A stretch of DNA of 64,000 bases from Stenotrophomonas lacuserhaii (lineage in GTDB: Bacteria > Pseudomonadota > Gammaproteobacteria > Xanthomonadales > Xanthomonadaceae), in NCBI RefSeq assembly GCF_014836545.1, contig NZ_JACSQS010000011.1, positions 58,467-122,466 on the forward strand. The letters are read 5' to 3'. The notes below the pieces were generated by a model. It worked only from the letters and a program-made list of their open reading frames with translations, was not told where the DNA came from and searched no databases. The translations under genes were made by a program, and so were the position numbers. This document shows positions 1 to 7,630 of this stretch, one piece after another (position 1 is the stretch's first letter; each line of letters opens with the position of its first letter).

Positions 1-467
1 TGACTGTGCCGGGCGACTGGCGCATCGGCATGACCGGGTTCGGGGAAATGCTGCCGCACCATGACAATACGATCCGCCTGGACAGCGACAAGAAAGACAA
101 ATGGGGGCTGCCGGTGCTGGCGATGGACGTGTCGCTGCGCGCGAATGAAACGGCAATGCGCAAGGACATGGCCGCAGACGCCGCCGAGATGCTGGAGGCG
201 GCAGGGGTGAAGGACGTGAAGATGCACGACAACGACTACGCCCCGGGCAAGGGCATCCACGAAATGGGTACCGCGCGCATGGGCCGTGAGCGCAGGAGTT
301 CGGTGCTGAACCAGCACAACCAGGTCTGGGATGCGCCCAATGTCTATGTGACCGACGGCGCCTGCATGACCTCCAGCGCCTGCGTGAATCCTTCGCTGAC
401 CTATATGGCCCTGACCGCGCGGGCTGCCGACCACGCGGTGCGTGAACTGAAAGCGGGGAACCTCTGA
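1..467 (+). CDS. GMC-family oxidoreductase, C-terminal part (5' end outside window)
   Basis: Only the last ~155 residues are visible; the reading frame is open from base 3. They form a GMC_oxred_C domain: the motif GIHEMGTARMG followed by VNPSLTYMALTARAAD, which supplies the His/Asn active-site pair and closes the FAD pocket in this family. The family oxidises alcohol groups of sugars or alcohols with FAD. The next gene encodes a gluconate-2-dehydrogenase subunit 3-type protein and a cytochrome c lies nearby, so the likely role is the catalytic subunit of a periplasmic sugar (glucoside 3-) dehydrogenase passing electrons to a cytochrome. The stop codon overlaps the next start by one base (TGATG), so translation is probably coupled. 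Substrate is inferred from context only. Confidence 0.88.
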   Translation, partial: TVPGDWRIGMTGFGEMLPHHDNTIRLDSDKKDKWGLPVLAMDVSLRANETAMRKDMAADAAEMLEAAGVKDVKMHDNDYAPGKGIHEMGTARMGRERRSSVLNQHNQVWDAPNVYVTDGACMTSSACVNPSLTYMALTARAADHAVRELKAGNL

Positions 468-1042
468 TGGACCGCCGCGAACTGCTGAAGATGATCGTTG
501 CCGCCACCGGTGCGGCGATGGTCGGCCTGCCTGCGCTGGCCAACGGACAGGTGCCCGCCGCGGGGTCGAAGAGCGCCTTCTCCGCCGCCGATGTCGCCAA
601 GCTGGACGAGATCGCCGAGACCATCCTGCCGCGCACCGGCACGCCGGGGGCGAAGGACGCCGGCACGGGTGCGTTCATGGCGACATTCGTCAGCGACTGC
701 TACACCGCCCAACAGCAGGCGGCGTTCCGCGCCGGCCTGGCCGATATCGACAAACGCGCCGGCGGCAGCTTCGTGGCGCTCACCGCGCAGGACCGCACCG
801 AACTGCTGCGCGCGCTGGATGCGGAGGCCGGGAAACGCATCGTCGAGGTGGACGACACGGGCGCCGCAGAAGCCGCCGACGCGGTGCCGCACTACTTCAC
901 GATGTTCAAGCAATTGACCATCTTCGGCTTTTTCACCTCGAAGGTCGGCGCGACCGAAGTCCTGAAGTACGTCGCTGTACCGGGCCGTTATGAGGGCGAC
1001 GTCGCCTATGTTCCCGGCACGCCTGCGTGGGGGACCAGCTGA
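467..1042 (+). CDS. Gluconate 2-dehydrogenase subunit 3 family protein (Tat-exported)
   Basis: 191 residues. The N-terminus MDRRELLKMIVAATGAAM is a twin-arginine signal followed by a hydrophobic stretch and an ALA cleavage site. The rest matches the small (gamma) subunit family that accompanies GMC-type flavoprotein dehydrogenases and is usually the carrier that drags the cofactor-loaded large subunit through the Tat system. It overlaps the GMC gene by 1 bp and the DUF1080 gene by 1 bp, so the three form one transcript. In the related lactose/glucoside 3-dehydrogenases such a triad with a cytochrome makes 3-keto-sugars; that function here is inference from gene order. Confidence 0.87.
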   Translation: MDRRELLKMIVAATGAAMVGLPALANGQVPAAGSKSAFSAADVAKLDEIAETILPRTGTPGAKDAGTGAFMATFVSDCYTAQQQAAFRAGLADIDKRAGGSFVALTAQDRTELLRALDAEAGKRIVEVDDTGAAEAADAVPHYFTMFKQLTIFGFFTSKVGATEVLKYVAVPGRYEGDVAYVPGTPAWGTS

Positions 1043-1797
1043 TGAAGAACACGATGACCAGACCCCTGCTGGCTGCCGCCTGCCTGCTGGCCACCGCGCC
1101 TGTTTTCGCGCAGGCCAGCGGCGACCCCGCTCGCGATCCCACCAGGACCGAGGTGTGGAAACCGGTGCCTGCGAGCGTGGCCACCCCCCTCGGCGGCGCG
1201 CCCTCCGATGCAATCGTGCTGTTCGATGGCAAGGATGTCTCCGCATGGGAATCCGAGCAGGGGGGGCGCGTCCCGTGGCGTGTCGACGATGGCGCGATGA
1301 CCGTGGTGCCGGGCAGCAAGGGCATCCGCACCCGGCAGCGGTTCTGCGATATGCAGCTGCACGTTGAATGGCGCTCGCCCAGCGCAACGGCTGGTTTCGA
1401 GGGCCAGGACCGCGGCAACAGCGGCATCTTCCTGCAGGAGCTGTACGAACTGCAGGTGCTGGACAGTTACAACAACCCGACCTACGCCAACGGCCAGGCC
1501 GGCTCGATCTACAAGCAGGCCATGCCGCTGGTGAACGCCTCGCGGGGACCGGGCCAGTGGCAGGTCTACGACATCATCTGGAAGGCGCCGCGCTTCTCGC
1601 AGGGCGGCGGGCTGACCTCGCCGGCGCGCATCACCGTGCTGCACAACGGCGTGTTGGTACAGGACGATACCGTGCTGGCGGGCAGGACCGAGTACATCGG
1701 TGCGCCCTCGTATGCGCCGCATGACTGCGCGCCGATCTCACTGCAGGAGCACGATTCCGCGGTCAGCTACCGCAACATCTGGGTGCGCGAACTGTAA
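1042..1797 (+). CDS. DUF1080 (3-keto-disaccharide hydrolase-type) exported protein
   Basis: 251 residues. The start is ATG 1042, overlapping the previous stop; the signal peptide [24 protein letters not shown] follows directly. The core is a concanavalin-like jelly-roll DUF1080 domain with the family signature [12 protein letters not shown] near residue 60 and [19 protein letters not shown] near residue 135. DUF1080 proteins of this type have been shown to cleave 3-keto-glycosides, and the upstream dehydrogenase genes would create such a substrate. It is the last gene of this plus-strand run and faces the cytochrome gene tail to tail 28 bp away. The hydrolase role is established for relatives and inferred here. 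Confidence 0.87.
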   Translation: MKNTMTRPLLAAACLLATAPVFAQASGDPARDPTRTEVWKPVPASVATPLGGAPSDAIVLFDGKDVSAWESEQGGRVPWRVDDGAMTVVPGSKGIRTRQRFCDMQLHVEWRSPSATAGFEGQDRGNSGIFLQELYELQVLDSYNNPTYANGQAGSIYKQAMPLVNASRGPGQWQVYDIIWKAPRFSQGGGLTSPARITVLHNGVLVQDDTVLAGRTEYIGAPSYAPHDCAPISLQEHDSAVSYRNIWVREL

Positions 1798-1825
1798 GCG
1801 CACGCGCCATCCCGTTGGGGCGATC

Positions 1826-2122
1826 CTACTTCGCCAGGAAGCGGGTGATGTCGTCGATCTCCTGTTGGGAAAGCTGCGAGAAGGGCGGCATCAGGCCGCC
1901 GCCCTTGCTGATCTTTTCCTTGATCTGCGCCGGTTGCAGGCGCTTGCCGACGTCGGTGAGCGCGGGAAACGCGCCCGGCATGCCCGCACGATCGGCGCCA
2001 TGGCAGGCCGTGCAGTGGATAGCGTAAAGCTGCGCGCCGGCGGCAGGGTCGTCCTTGGCCCAGGCCGCGTTCGCAAAGGTCGCCGCCGATAGAACCACGG
2101 CGGTTGTCAGGATCTTTTTCAA
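1826..2122 (-). CDS. Small periplasmic cytochrome c
   Basis: 98 residues with a Sec signal (MKKILTTAVVLSAATFANAAWA). The single haem site CTACH lies at residues 37-41, and Met78 in GGGLMPPFS is the probable sixth ligand, typical of a class I cytochrome of c5/c6-like size. It is the last gene of the five-gene minus-strand operon starting at 6455. Because the facing operon encodes a GMC/subunit-3 dehydrogenase, the protein most likely takes electrons from that enzyme to the respiratory chain. No other haem site is seen. Confidence 0.92.
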   Translation of the reverse strand: MKKILTTAVVLSAATFANAAWAKDDPAAGAQLYAIHCTACHGADRAGMPGAFPALTDVGKRLQPAQIKEKISKGGGLMPPFSQLSQQEIDDITRFLAK

Positions 2123-2140
2123 GTGGGTTTCCTTGGCGTG

Positions 2141-3004
2141 CTAGCGCGCTGCGCTGGCTGGCAGGGTGGCGGTCAGGTGGTTGCGCAGATAGTCCGCGCC
2201 GGTCTGGATGATGGCGGCCGGATCGCGCGGATGGTCGTGCTCGACGATGTACCACTGCACGCCGGCGGCCGCCGCAGCGGGCAGGATCGTGTTCCAGTCC
2301 AGCACGCCCTGGCCGACCGCCGCGAAACCGCCTTCGTCGTCGGCCTGCCCCTTGGGCGCATTGTCCTTGGCGTGCACCGCGAACACACGGCCGCGGAATT
2401 TCCCGAGCATGAGTGCCGGGTCATGGCCGGCACGCGCTACCCAGGCCAGGTCCAGCTCGCTCTGCAGATCGGGCCCGGCCGCGGCAAACAGCAGCTCCAG
2501 GCCGGTCGTGCCGTCGAACTCGACCAGTTCGAAATCGTGGTTGTGGTAGGCCATGCGCATGCCCTTGGACCGCGCCCGCTTGGCGATGCGGCCCAGTTCC
2601 TGGCCGAGCACGGTCCAGCCGACGGCGTCGGTCGGGCGTTCCTTCTCGTCCAGGTAGGGGACCACCAGCGTCGTGTTGCCGATGGAGCGGTTGAAGGCGA
2701 TCACGCTGTCCAGGTCGTTGCGCAGCTCTGCCAGCTGCACGTGCGAGGACACCACCTTGATGGCATACCGGTGCAGCAGCTGCTTGAGTTCGGCCGCGCT
2801 TACGTTCTGCGTGCCGACGGTCTCCACCGCGTGTACCCCGGCGTCGTGGACGATCTGCAACTGCTGGTCCAGCGTGCCGGCGTCGCGCAGCGTGTACATC
2901 TGCACCGCGATGGGCTTCTGCGGGGCGGCGGCTTCACCGGCGAAGGCGGGCAGGACAGCGCACAACAGCAGGACAAGAGGGGCGGTGCGTGCAGCGATGT
3001 TCAT
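2141..3004 (-). CDS. Exported sugar isomerase/epimerase-type TIM-barrel protein
   Basis: 287 residues. ATG 3004 is chosen because GGAGG lies 8 nt upstream; a TTG one codon earlier is the alternative. A clear signal peptide (MNIAARTAPLVLLLCAVLPAFAGEA) precedes an AP_endonuc_2/xylose-isomerase-like barrel, with IAVQMYTLRD at the first strand, the metal-site-like AYHNHDFELVEFD and HAKDNAPKGQ. Cytoplasmic members are sugar isomerases; exported members next to glucoside 3-dehydrogenases are candidates for 3-keto-glycoside lyases or isomerases. The gap to the upstream Gfo/Idh gene is 19 bp. Exact reaction unknown. Confidence 0.85.
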   Translation of the reverse strand: MNIAARTAPLVLLLCAVLPAFAGEAAAPQKPIAVQMYTLRDAGTLDQQLQIVHDAGVHAVETVGTQNVSAAELKQLLHRYAIKVVSSHVQLAELRNDLDSVIAFNRSIGNTTLVVPYLDEKERPTDAVGWTVLGQELGRIAKRARSKGMRMAYHNHDFELVEFDGTTGLELLFAAAGPDLQSELDLAWVARAGHDPALMLGKFRGRVFAVHAKDNAPKGQADDEGGFAAVGQGVLDWNTILPAAAAAGVQWYIVEHDHPRDPAAIIQTGADYLRNHLTATLPASAAR

Positions 3005-3023
3005 CAACAGATCCTCCGGGGAT

Positions 3024-4148
3024 TCAACCGATGGGGGTCCAGGCGCGCGTCCTGGCCGATGCGATGACGCGGTCGACGATCAACGCCGAGCGCAGGCCGT
3101 CTTCGAAGGTGGGTAGGCCCTGCGGTTGCTCGCCTTCGATGGCCCGATAGGTGTCGGCGACAAAGGCTTCGAAACAGGTGCCATAGCCCTGCGCGTGGCC
3201 GGCCGGCAAGGCCGACAGCCGGCGTTGTTCGGCACTGCCGGCACCCGGCCCACGCACGAAGACTTCTTCGCGCTGGTCGGGCAGGCCGATCCACAGCCGC
3301 TCGGCATCTTCCTGGTTGAATGCCACGCTCGCCTTGGCGCCATCGATCTCGAACCAGAGACGATTGTGGCGGCCCGCCGAGACCTGGCTGACCGTCAGCG
3401 AGGCGAGGGCGCCGGCGCTGGTCCTGAACATCGCCGCGGCCACGTCTTCGCTCGCGACCGGCTGCATCGCGCCGCCCGCCGCCGGTGTGCTGAAGCTCTG
3501 CCCGGTCAGGGTGCCGCGCTCGCCTATCACCGTGGCGAACGCCGCGCTGACGTCGACGAACCGCTCGCCGCCGACCCATTCCACCAGGTCGCACCAGTGC
3601 GAGCCGATGTCGGCGAAGACGCGTGAGGCGCCGCCCAGTGCCGGGTCCACGCGCCAGTTGTTGCTGGCCGGATCCAGCAGCCAGTCCTGCAGGTAGCTGC
3701 CGTGGATCAGGTGCAGCGGGCCCAGTTCGCCCTGGGCGATGCGCGCGCGGGCCTCGCGCACCACCGGGTGGTAGCGGTAGACGAAGGGCACCGTGGCGAC
3801 CAGCCCGCTCGAAGCGGCCACTGCGGCCAACGCCTGCGCGTCTTCCAGCGTGGTCGCCAGCGGCTTCTCGCAGATCACGTGCTTGCCCGCTTCCAGTGCC
3901 GCCTGCGCCATGCCGCGGTGCAGGTGGTTGGGCGTGCAGACGTGCACCACCTGGACCTGCGGATCAGCGAGGACTTCGTCGATATCGCGGTAGGCGCGCG
4001 GGACATTCCACGACTGCGCCACCTCGTGTGCGCGCTTCGGCGATGAGGCGGCCACGCCGCGTACCGTGGCACCGGCGAGCAGGGCCGCGCGACGGTGCAC
4101 CGCGCCGATCATGCCGGTGCCGACAATGGCGATTCCAAGCGTGCGCAT
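3024..4148 (-). CDS. Gfo/Idh/MocA family NAD(P)-dependent oxidoreductase
   Basis: 374 residues. It has an N-terminal Rossmann fold with VGTGMIGAVH near residue 10 and the family signature HVICEKPLATT near residue 95. The C-terminal alpha/beta substrate domain contains GGASRVFADIGSHWCDL, whose Asp and His are the usual catalytic pair. GAGGA lies 9 nt before ATG 4148. Members reduce or oxidise sugar carbonyl or hydroxyl groups, and in this island a 3-keto-sugar reductase or dehydrogenase is the natural guess. No signal peptide is present, so it should act in the cytoplasm after uptake. The gap to the upstream MFS gene is 9 bp. Confidence 0.9.
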   Translation of the reverse strand: MRTLGIAIVGTGMIGAVHRRAALLAGATVRGVAASSPKRAHEVAQSWNVPRAYRDIDEVLADPQVQVVHVCTPNHLHRGMAQAALEAGKHVICEKPLATTLEDAQALAAVAASSGLVATVPFVYRYHPVVREARARIAQGELGPLHLIHGSYLQDWLLDPASNNWRVDPALGGASRVFADIGSHWCDLVEWVGGERFVDVSAAFATVIGERGTLTGQSFSTPAAGGAMQPVASEDVAAAMFRTSAGALASLTVSQVSAGRHNRLWFEIDGAKASVAFNQEDAERLWIGLPDQREEVFVRGPGAGSAEQRRLSALPAGHAQGYGTCFEAFVADTYRAIEGEQPQGLPTFEDGLRSALIVDRVIASARTRAWTPIG

Positions 4149-4157
4149 CTGTGGTCC

Positions 4158-5375
4158 TCAGGGAGTGGAAGGGGCGGCCGCGACCACCGGCCGGTCGCGG
4201 AACAGCAGCAGGAAGGCGACCAGCACGACCAGCGCGACACCTGCGGGGAACAGCCAGATCTTCTGCCAGTCCGGACCGGCCGCGCTGGTGTAGTGCTCCA
4301 CCACCGCGCCGGACAAGAACGTGCCGATCAGCATGCCCACGCCATAGGTGGCCAGGGTGATGAACCCCTGCGCGCTGCTGCGCGCGGCGGGGCCGGCATG
4401 GGCATCGGTGTAGATCTGCCCGGTGACGAAGAAGAAGTCGTAGCAGATGCCATGCAGCACGATGCCGATCACCAGCAGGGTGAAGCCGCCGCCTGCATCG
4501 CCGAAGGCGAACATGACGTAGCGCAGCACCCACGCGGCCATGCCCACGGCCAGCATCGCCTTGACGCCCAGCCGCACGAACAGGAACGGCATCGCCAGCA
4601 TCAGCAGCACTTCGGATACCTGGCCCAGCGATTGCAGGCCCGCCGCGCCGCGCACGCCCAGATCGTTGAGGTAGGGGTTGGTGAAGTTGTAGTAAAACGC
4701 CAGCGGGATGCAGATGGCGATGGAAGCCAGGAAGAACACCAGGTAGGAGCGCGACTTCAGCAGCCGCAGCGAATCCAGCCCCAGGATCTGCCCCAGCCCG
4801 GCGTCGCGTTGCCGGGCCAGCGGCGGCGTGTGCGGCAGGGTGAAGGCATACAGGCCCAGCACCAGCGAGGCGATGGCCGCCATCTGGAAGGTCAGTTCGA
4901 GACGATGCGCCTGCTCCCAGCCCAGCCAGCCGATCAGCACGCCCGCCACGATCCAGCCGACGCTGCCGGCGACACGCACGAGCGGGAACTGCTTTTCGGG
5001 CGACTGCATGTGCCGCATCGCCACGCTGTTGGCCAGCGCCAGGGTGGGCATGAACAACAGCATGTAGCCCATGACGCAGGCGGAGAACGTACCGAAGTCC
5101 GTTGCCGTGGAGGCCATCCACATCAGCACCGCGCCGGCCAGGTGCAGCACCGCGAGGATGCGCTGGGCGGCAAAGTAGCGGTCGGCAACCAGGCCGACCA
5201 GGAAGGGCGCCACGATGGCGCCGATGGACTGGCTGAGGAAGGCCGTCGCCACCTGGCTGGCGCTGGCCTGCAGCGGGCCCTGCACCAGGTAAGTGCCGAG
5301 GGTCACGAACCATGCGCCCCAGATGAAGAACTGCAGGAACATCATCGCGCCCAAGCGCGACATGGCGTACGTCAT
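4158..5375 (-). CDS. MFS transporter, NupG/nucleoside:H+ symporter-like
   Basis: 405 residues with about 12 hydrophobic segments. The opening LGAMMFLQFFIWGAWFVTLG is the typical start of NHS-family permeases. A strong GGGAGGGG ribosome site lies 6 nt upstream of ATG 5375. Lodged between sugar isomerase and dehydrogenase genes, it most likely imports the sugar or keto-sugar released in the periplasm rather than nucleosides; that substrate is inference. It is second in the five-gene operon controlled from the palindrome at 6471. Confidence 0.88.
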   Translation of the reverse strand: MTYAMSRLGAMMFLQFFIWGAWFVTLGTYLVQGPLQASASQVATAFLSQSIGAIVAPFLVGLVADRYFAAQRILAVLHLAGAVLMWMASTATDFGTFSACVMGYMLLFMPTLALANSVAMRHMQSPEKQFPLVRVAGSVGWIVAGVLIGWLGWEQAHRLELTFQMAAIASLVLGLYAFTLPHTPPLARQRDAGLGQILGLDSLRLLKSRSYLVFFLASIAICIPLAFYYNFTNPYLNDLGVRGAAGLQSLGQVSEVLLMLAMPFLFVRLGVKAMLAVGMAAWVLRYVMFAFGDAGGGFTLLVIGIVLHGICYDFFFVTGQIYTDAHAGPAARSSAQGFITLATYGVGMLIGTFLSGAVVEHYTSAAGPDWQKIWLFPAGVALVVLVAFLLLFRDRPVVAAAPSTP

Positions 5376-5402
5376 GGCTACCCCTCCCAGGGCGGTGGTG
5401 GC

Positions 5403-6455
5403 TCAGATCCCCAGCATGCGATGCAGTGACTGCGTATCCGCGCCGCTGTCGGCGAAGTCGTCGAAGGCACGTTCGGTCACGCGGATGATGTGGTCGCCGA
5501 TGAAAGCGGCACCCTCCCGCGCACCATCTTCCGGGTGCTTCAGGCAGCACTCCCACTCCAGCACCGCCCAGCCCGGAAAATCGTACTGGGCGAACTTCGA
5601 GAAGATCGCCTTGAAGTCGATCTGTCCGTCGCCGAGCGAGCGGAACCGCCCAGGACGATCGATCCAGTCCTGGTAGCCGCCATACACGCCACTGCGCGCG
5701 CTGGGACGAAACTCCGCGTCCTTGACGTGGAAGATGCCGATGCGTGCGTGATAACGGTCGATGAAGCCGAGGTAGTCGATCTGCTGCAGCAGCAGGTGGC
5801 TGGGGTCGTACAGGATCTTCGCGCGCGGATGGTGGTCCACCTCGTCGAGAAAGCGCTCGAAGGTCGCACCATCGTGCAGGTCCTCGCCCGGGTGGATTTC
5901 GAAGCACAGGTCCACCCCGCAGGCATCGAAGGCATCCAGGATGGGGCGCCAGCGACGGCCGAGTTCGGCGAAGGCTTCTTCCACCAGCCCAGGCGGACGC
6001 TGTGGCCATGGATAGAAGTAGGGCCAGGCCAGCGCGCCGGAGAACGTGGCATGCGCCGTCAGTCCCAGCCGCTGGCTGGCCTTGGCCGCCAGCAGCAGCT
6101 GCTCCACCGCCCAAGCCTGGCGCGCGCGCGGATCACCGCGCTTGTCCGGTGGCGCGAAGCCGTCGAACAGGCTGTCGTAGGCGGGATGGACGGCGACCAG
6201 TTGCCCTTGCAGGTGGGTGGACAGCTCGGTGATCTGCACGCCCTGCGCGGCCAGCGTGCCGGCGATGTCATCGCAGTACGCCTGACTGCGCGCCGCCTCG
6301 GCCAGATCAAACAGACGGGGATCGCTGGTCGGTACCTGCAGGCCGGAATAGCCCAGTCCTGCGGCCCATCCGGCCAGCGTGTCCAGCTGATCGAACGGGG
6401 GGGTGTCACCGATGAACTGCGCCAGGAACAGCGCGGGACCTTTGACCGTCTTCAA
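5403..6455 (-). CDS. Cytoplasmic sugar phosphate isomerase/epimerase family protein (TTG start)
   Basis: 350 residues, AP_endonuc_2-type TIM barrel. The N-terminus is read as (M)KTVKGPALFLAQFIGD. TTG 6455 is chosen because GAGGG (6465-6469) sits 9 nt upstream and relatives start at this point; another TTG at 6476 would lie inside the operator palindrome. Visible metal-ligand-type segments are CFEIHPGEDL, LYDPSHLLL and IFHVKDAEF. No export signal is present. It is the first gene of the minus-strand operon, 27 bp before the MFS gene. It probably isomerises or cleaves a keto-sugar in the cytoplasm; substrate not determined. Confidence 0.86.
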   Translation of the reverse strand: MKTVKGPALFLAQFIGDTPPFDQLDTLAGWAAGLGYSGLQVPTSDPRLFDLAEAARSQAYCDDIAGTLAAQGVQITELSTHLQGQLVAVHPAYDSLFDGFAPPDKRGDPRARQAWAVEQLLLAAKASQRLGLTAHATFSGALAWPYFYPWPQRPPGLVEEAFAELGRRWRPILDAFDACGVDLCFEIHPGEDLHDGATFERFLDEVDHHPRAKILYDPSHLLLQQIDYLGFIDRYHARIGIFHVKDAEFRPSARSGVYGGYQDWIDRPGRFRSLGDGQIDFKAIFSKFAQYDFPGWAVLEWECCLKHPEDGAREGAAFIGDHIIRVTERAFDDFADSGADTQSLHRMLGI

Positions 6456-6470
6456 GGTGATTCGCCCTCG

Positions 6471-6486
6471 ATGCAATCGATTGCAT
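6471..6486. promoter_or_regulatory. LacI-type operator palindrome
   Basis: ATGCAATCGATTGCAT is a perfect 16-bp palindrome with the central CG typical of LacI/GalR-family operators. It lies in the divergent region between the minus-strand sugar operon (translation start 6455) and the plus-strand LacI-family gene (start 6553). A GATAAT hexamer (minus strand, 6485-6490) abuts it. The simplest reading is that the adjacent repressor binds here and controls both the operon and itself. No second full copy was seen in the first 10 kb; a half-site match at about 1208 inside DUF1080 looks accidental. Confidence 0.75.
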
Positions 6487-6552
6487 TATCCTAGCAGGGC
6501 CTCCTGCAAGAGCTGTTGTGCAGTGCACAGCGGCACCGAAGACCAAAAAACC

Positions 6553-7557
6553 ATGGCCACTATCTACGACATCGCAAAACACGTCGGCGTCTCCGCAGGA
6601 ACGGTGTCGCGCGCGCTTTCCCGGCCGGACAAGGTGCTGCCGGCCACGCGCAGCCGCATCGAACAGGCCGCCGCCGCGCTGGGCTATGTGCCCAACACGG
6701 TGGCCCGGACGTTGAAAACCCAGCGCAGCGGCAAGATCCTGGTCACGGTTCCGGATATTGCCAATCCGTTCTTCGCGCAGATCCTGCAGGGCGCGGAGGA
6801 TGCGGCGCAGGCGGTCGGCTACGCCGTGCTGCTGGGCGACACGCAGCATCAGACCGACCGCGAGGAGCGCTATGCGCAGATGCTCCGACGCAACGAGGCC
6901 GACGGCCTGATCGTGCTGGGGCACCGCCTGCCGCCGACGGCGCGCGCGATCGTGCAGCAACGGGGCGCCGCCGCGCCGGTGGTAAATGGCTGTGAGTTCG
7001 ATCCCGCGTTGGGCATCCCCAGCGTCCACATCGACAACGCGGCCGCCGCGCGGGCGGTGATGGACCACCTGTACGCACTGGGCCACGAGCGGATCGCGGT
7101 CATCGGCGGGCCGCCCGGTAATCCGCTGCACCAGCAACGGCTGGAAGGCGTGCGTGCGGCCGGCAAGGCGCGCGGCCGTCTGCGCCAACTTATCGTCGAG
7201 CCGGGCGACTTTTCCGTGGAATCCGGCCATGCGGCGGCGCTGTCGTTGTTGGCCCGCACGCCCGCACCCACGGCGATCTTCTGCGTCAGCGACCAGATGG
7301 CGCTGGGTGCGTTGGCGGCCTGCCGGGACCTGGGCGTCCGTGTGCCGGATGACCTGTCCATCGTGGGCTTCGACGACCTGGCCTCATCCCGCTACCTGAC
7401 GCCGGCGTTGACGACCGTCAGGCAACCGATGCGGGAAATCGGCGCCTGCGCGGTCAACCTGTTGCTGGCCATCATCGAAGGTCGGGATGTACCGCTTCAG
7501 CAGACGCTGGATTTCAGCCTGATGGTGCGCGGCTCGACGGGTGCGCCAAGAAAGTGA
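6553..7557 (+). CDS. LacI-family transcriptional regulator
   Basis: 334 residues from ATG 6553, which gives the canonical LacI start MATIYDIAKHVGVSAGTVSR with its helix-turn-helix at residues ~3-25. The hinge helix VARTLKT follows and then a periplasmic-binding-protein-like ligand domain (ILVTVPDIANPFF, FCVSDQMALGAL, SIVGFDDL). The open frame extends upstream, but those residues fall in the operator region and have no family counterpart. It is divergent from the sugar operon and adjacent to the 16-bp palindrome, so it is the likely local repressor, with a sugar of the 3-keto-glycoside pathway as inducer (inference). Confidence 0.93.
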   Translation: MATIYDIAKHVGVSAGTVSRALSRPDKVLPATRSRIEQAAAALGYVPNTVARTLKTQRSGKILVTVPDIANPFFAQILQGAEDAAQAVGYAVLLGDTQHQTDREERYAQMLRRNEADGLIVLGHRLPPTARAIVQQRGAAAPVVNGCEFDPALGIPSVHIDNAAAARAVMDHLYALGHERIAVIGGPPGNPLHQQRLEGVRAAGKARGRLRQLIVEPGDFSVESGHAAALSLLARTPAPTAIFCVSDQMALGALAACRDLGVRVPDDLSIVGFDDLASSRYLTPALTTVRQPMREIGACAVNLLLAIIEGRDVPLQQTLDFSLMVRGSTGAPRK

Positions 7558-7576
7558 CGACGGGCGTGGGGATGGC

Positions 7577-7599
7577 CCGGCAGGCGCGATGCCTGCCGG
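7577..7599. other. Intergenic hairpin between convergent genes
   Basis: CCGGCAGGC and GCCTGCCGG pair with a 5-nt loop in the 73-bp gap between the convergent regulator and protease genes. There is no T-run on either side, so it is not a textbook intrinsic terminator; it may still mark the 3' ends. Confidence 0.4.
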
Positions 7600-7630
7600 A
7601 TCCGGTTGCCGGCATCACGCCACAGCGCGC

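Noticed and set aside
1208..1216. Second LacI half-operator (ATGCAATCG) inside DUF1080
   Set aside because: Only one half matches, inside coding sequence far from a start. Chance is likely.
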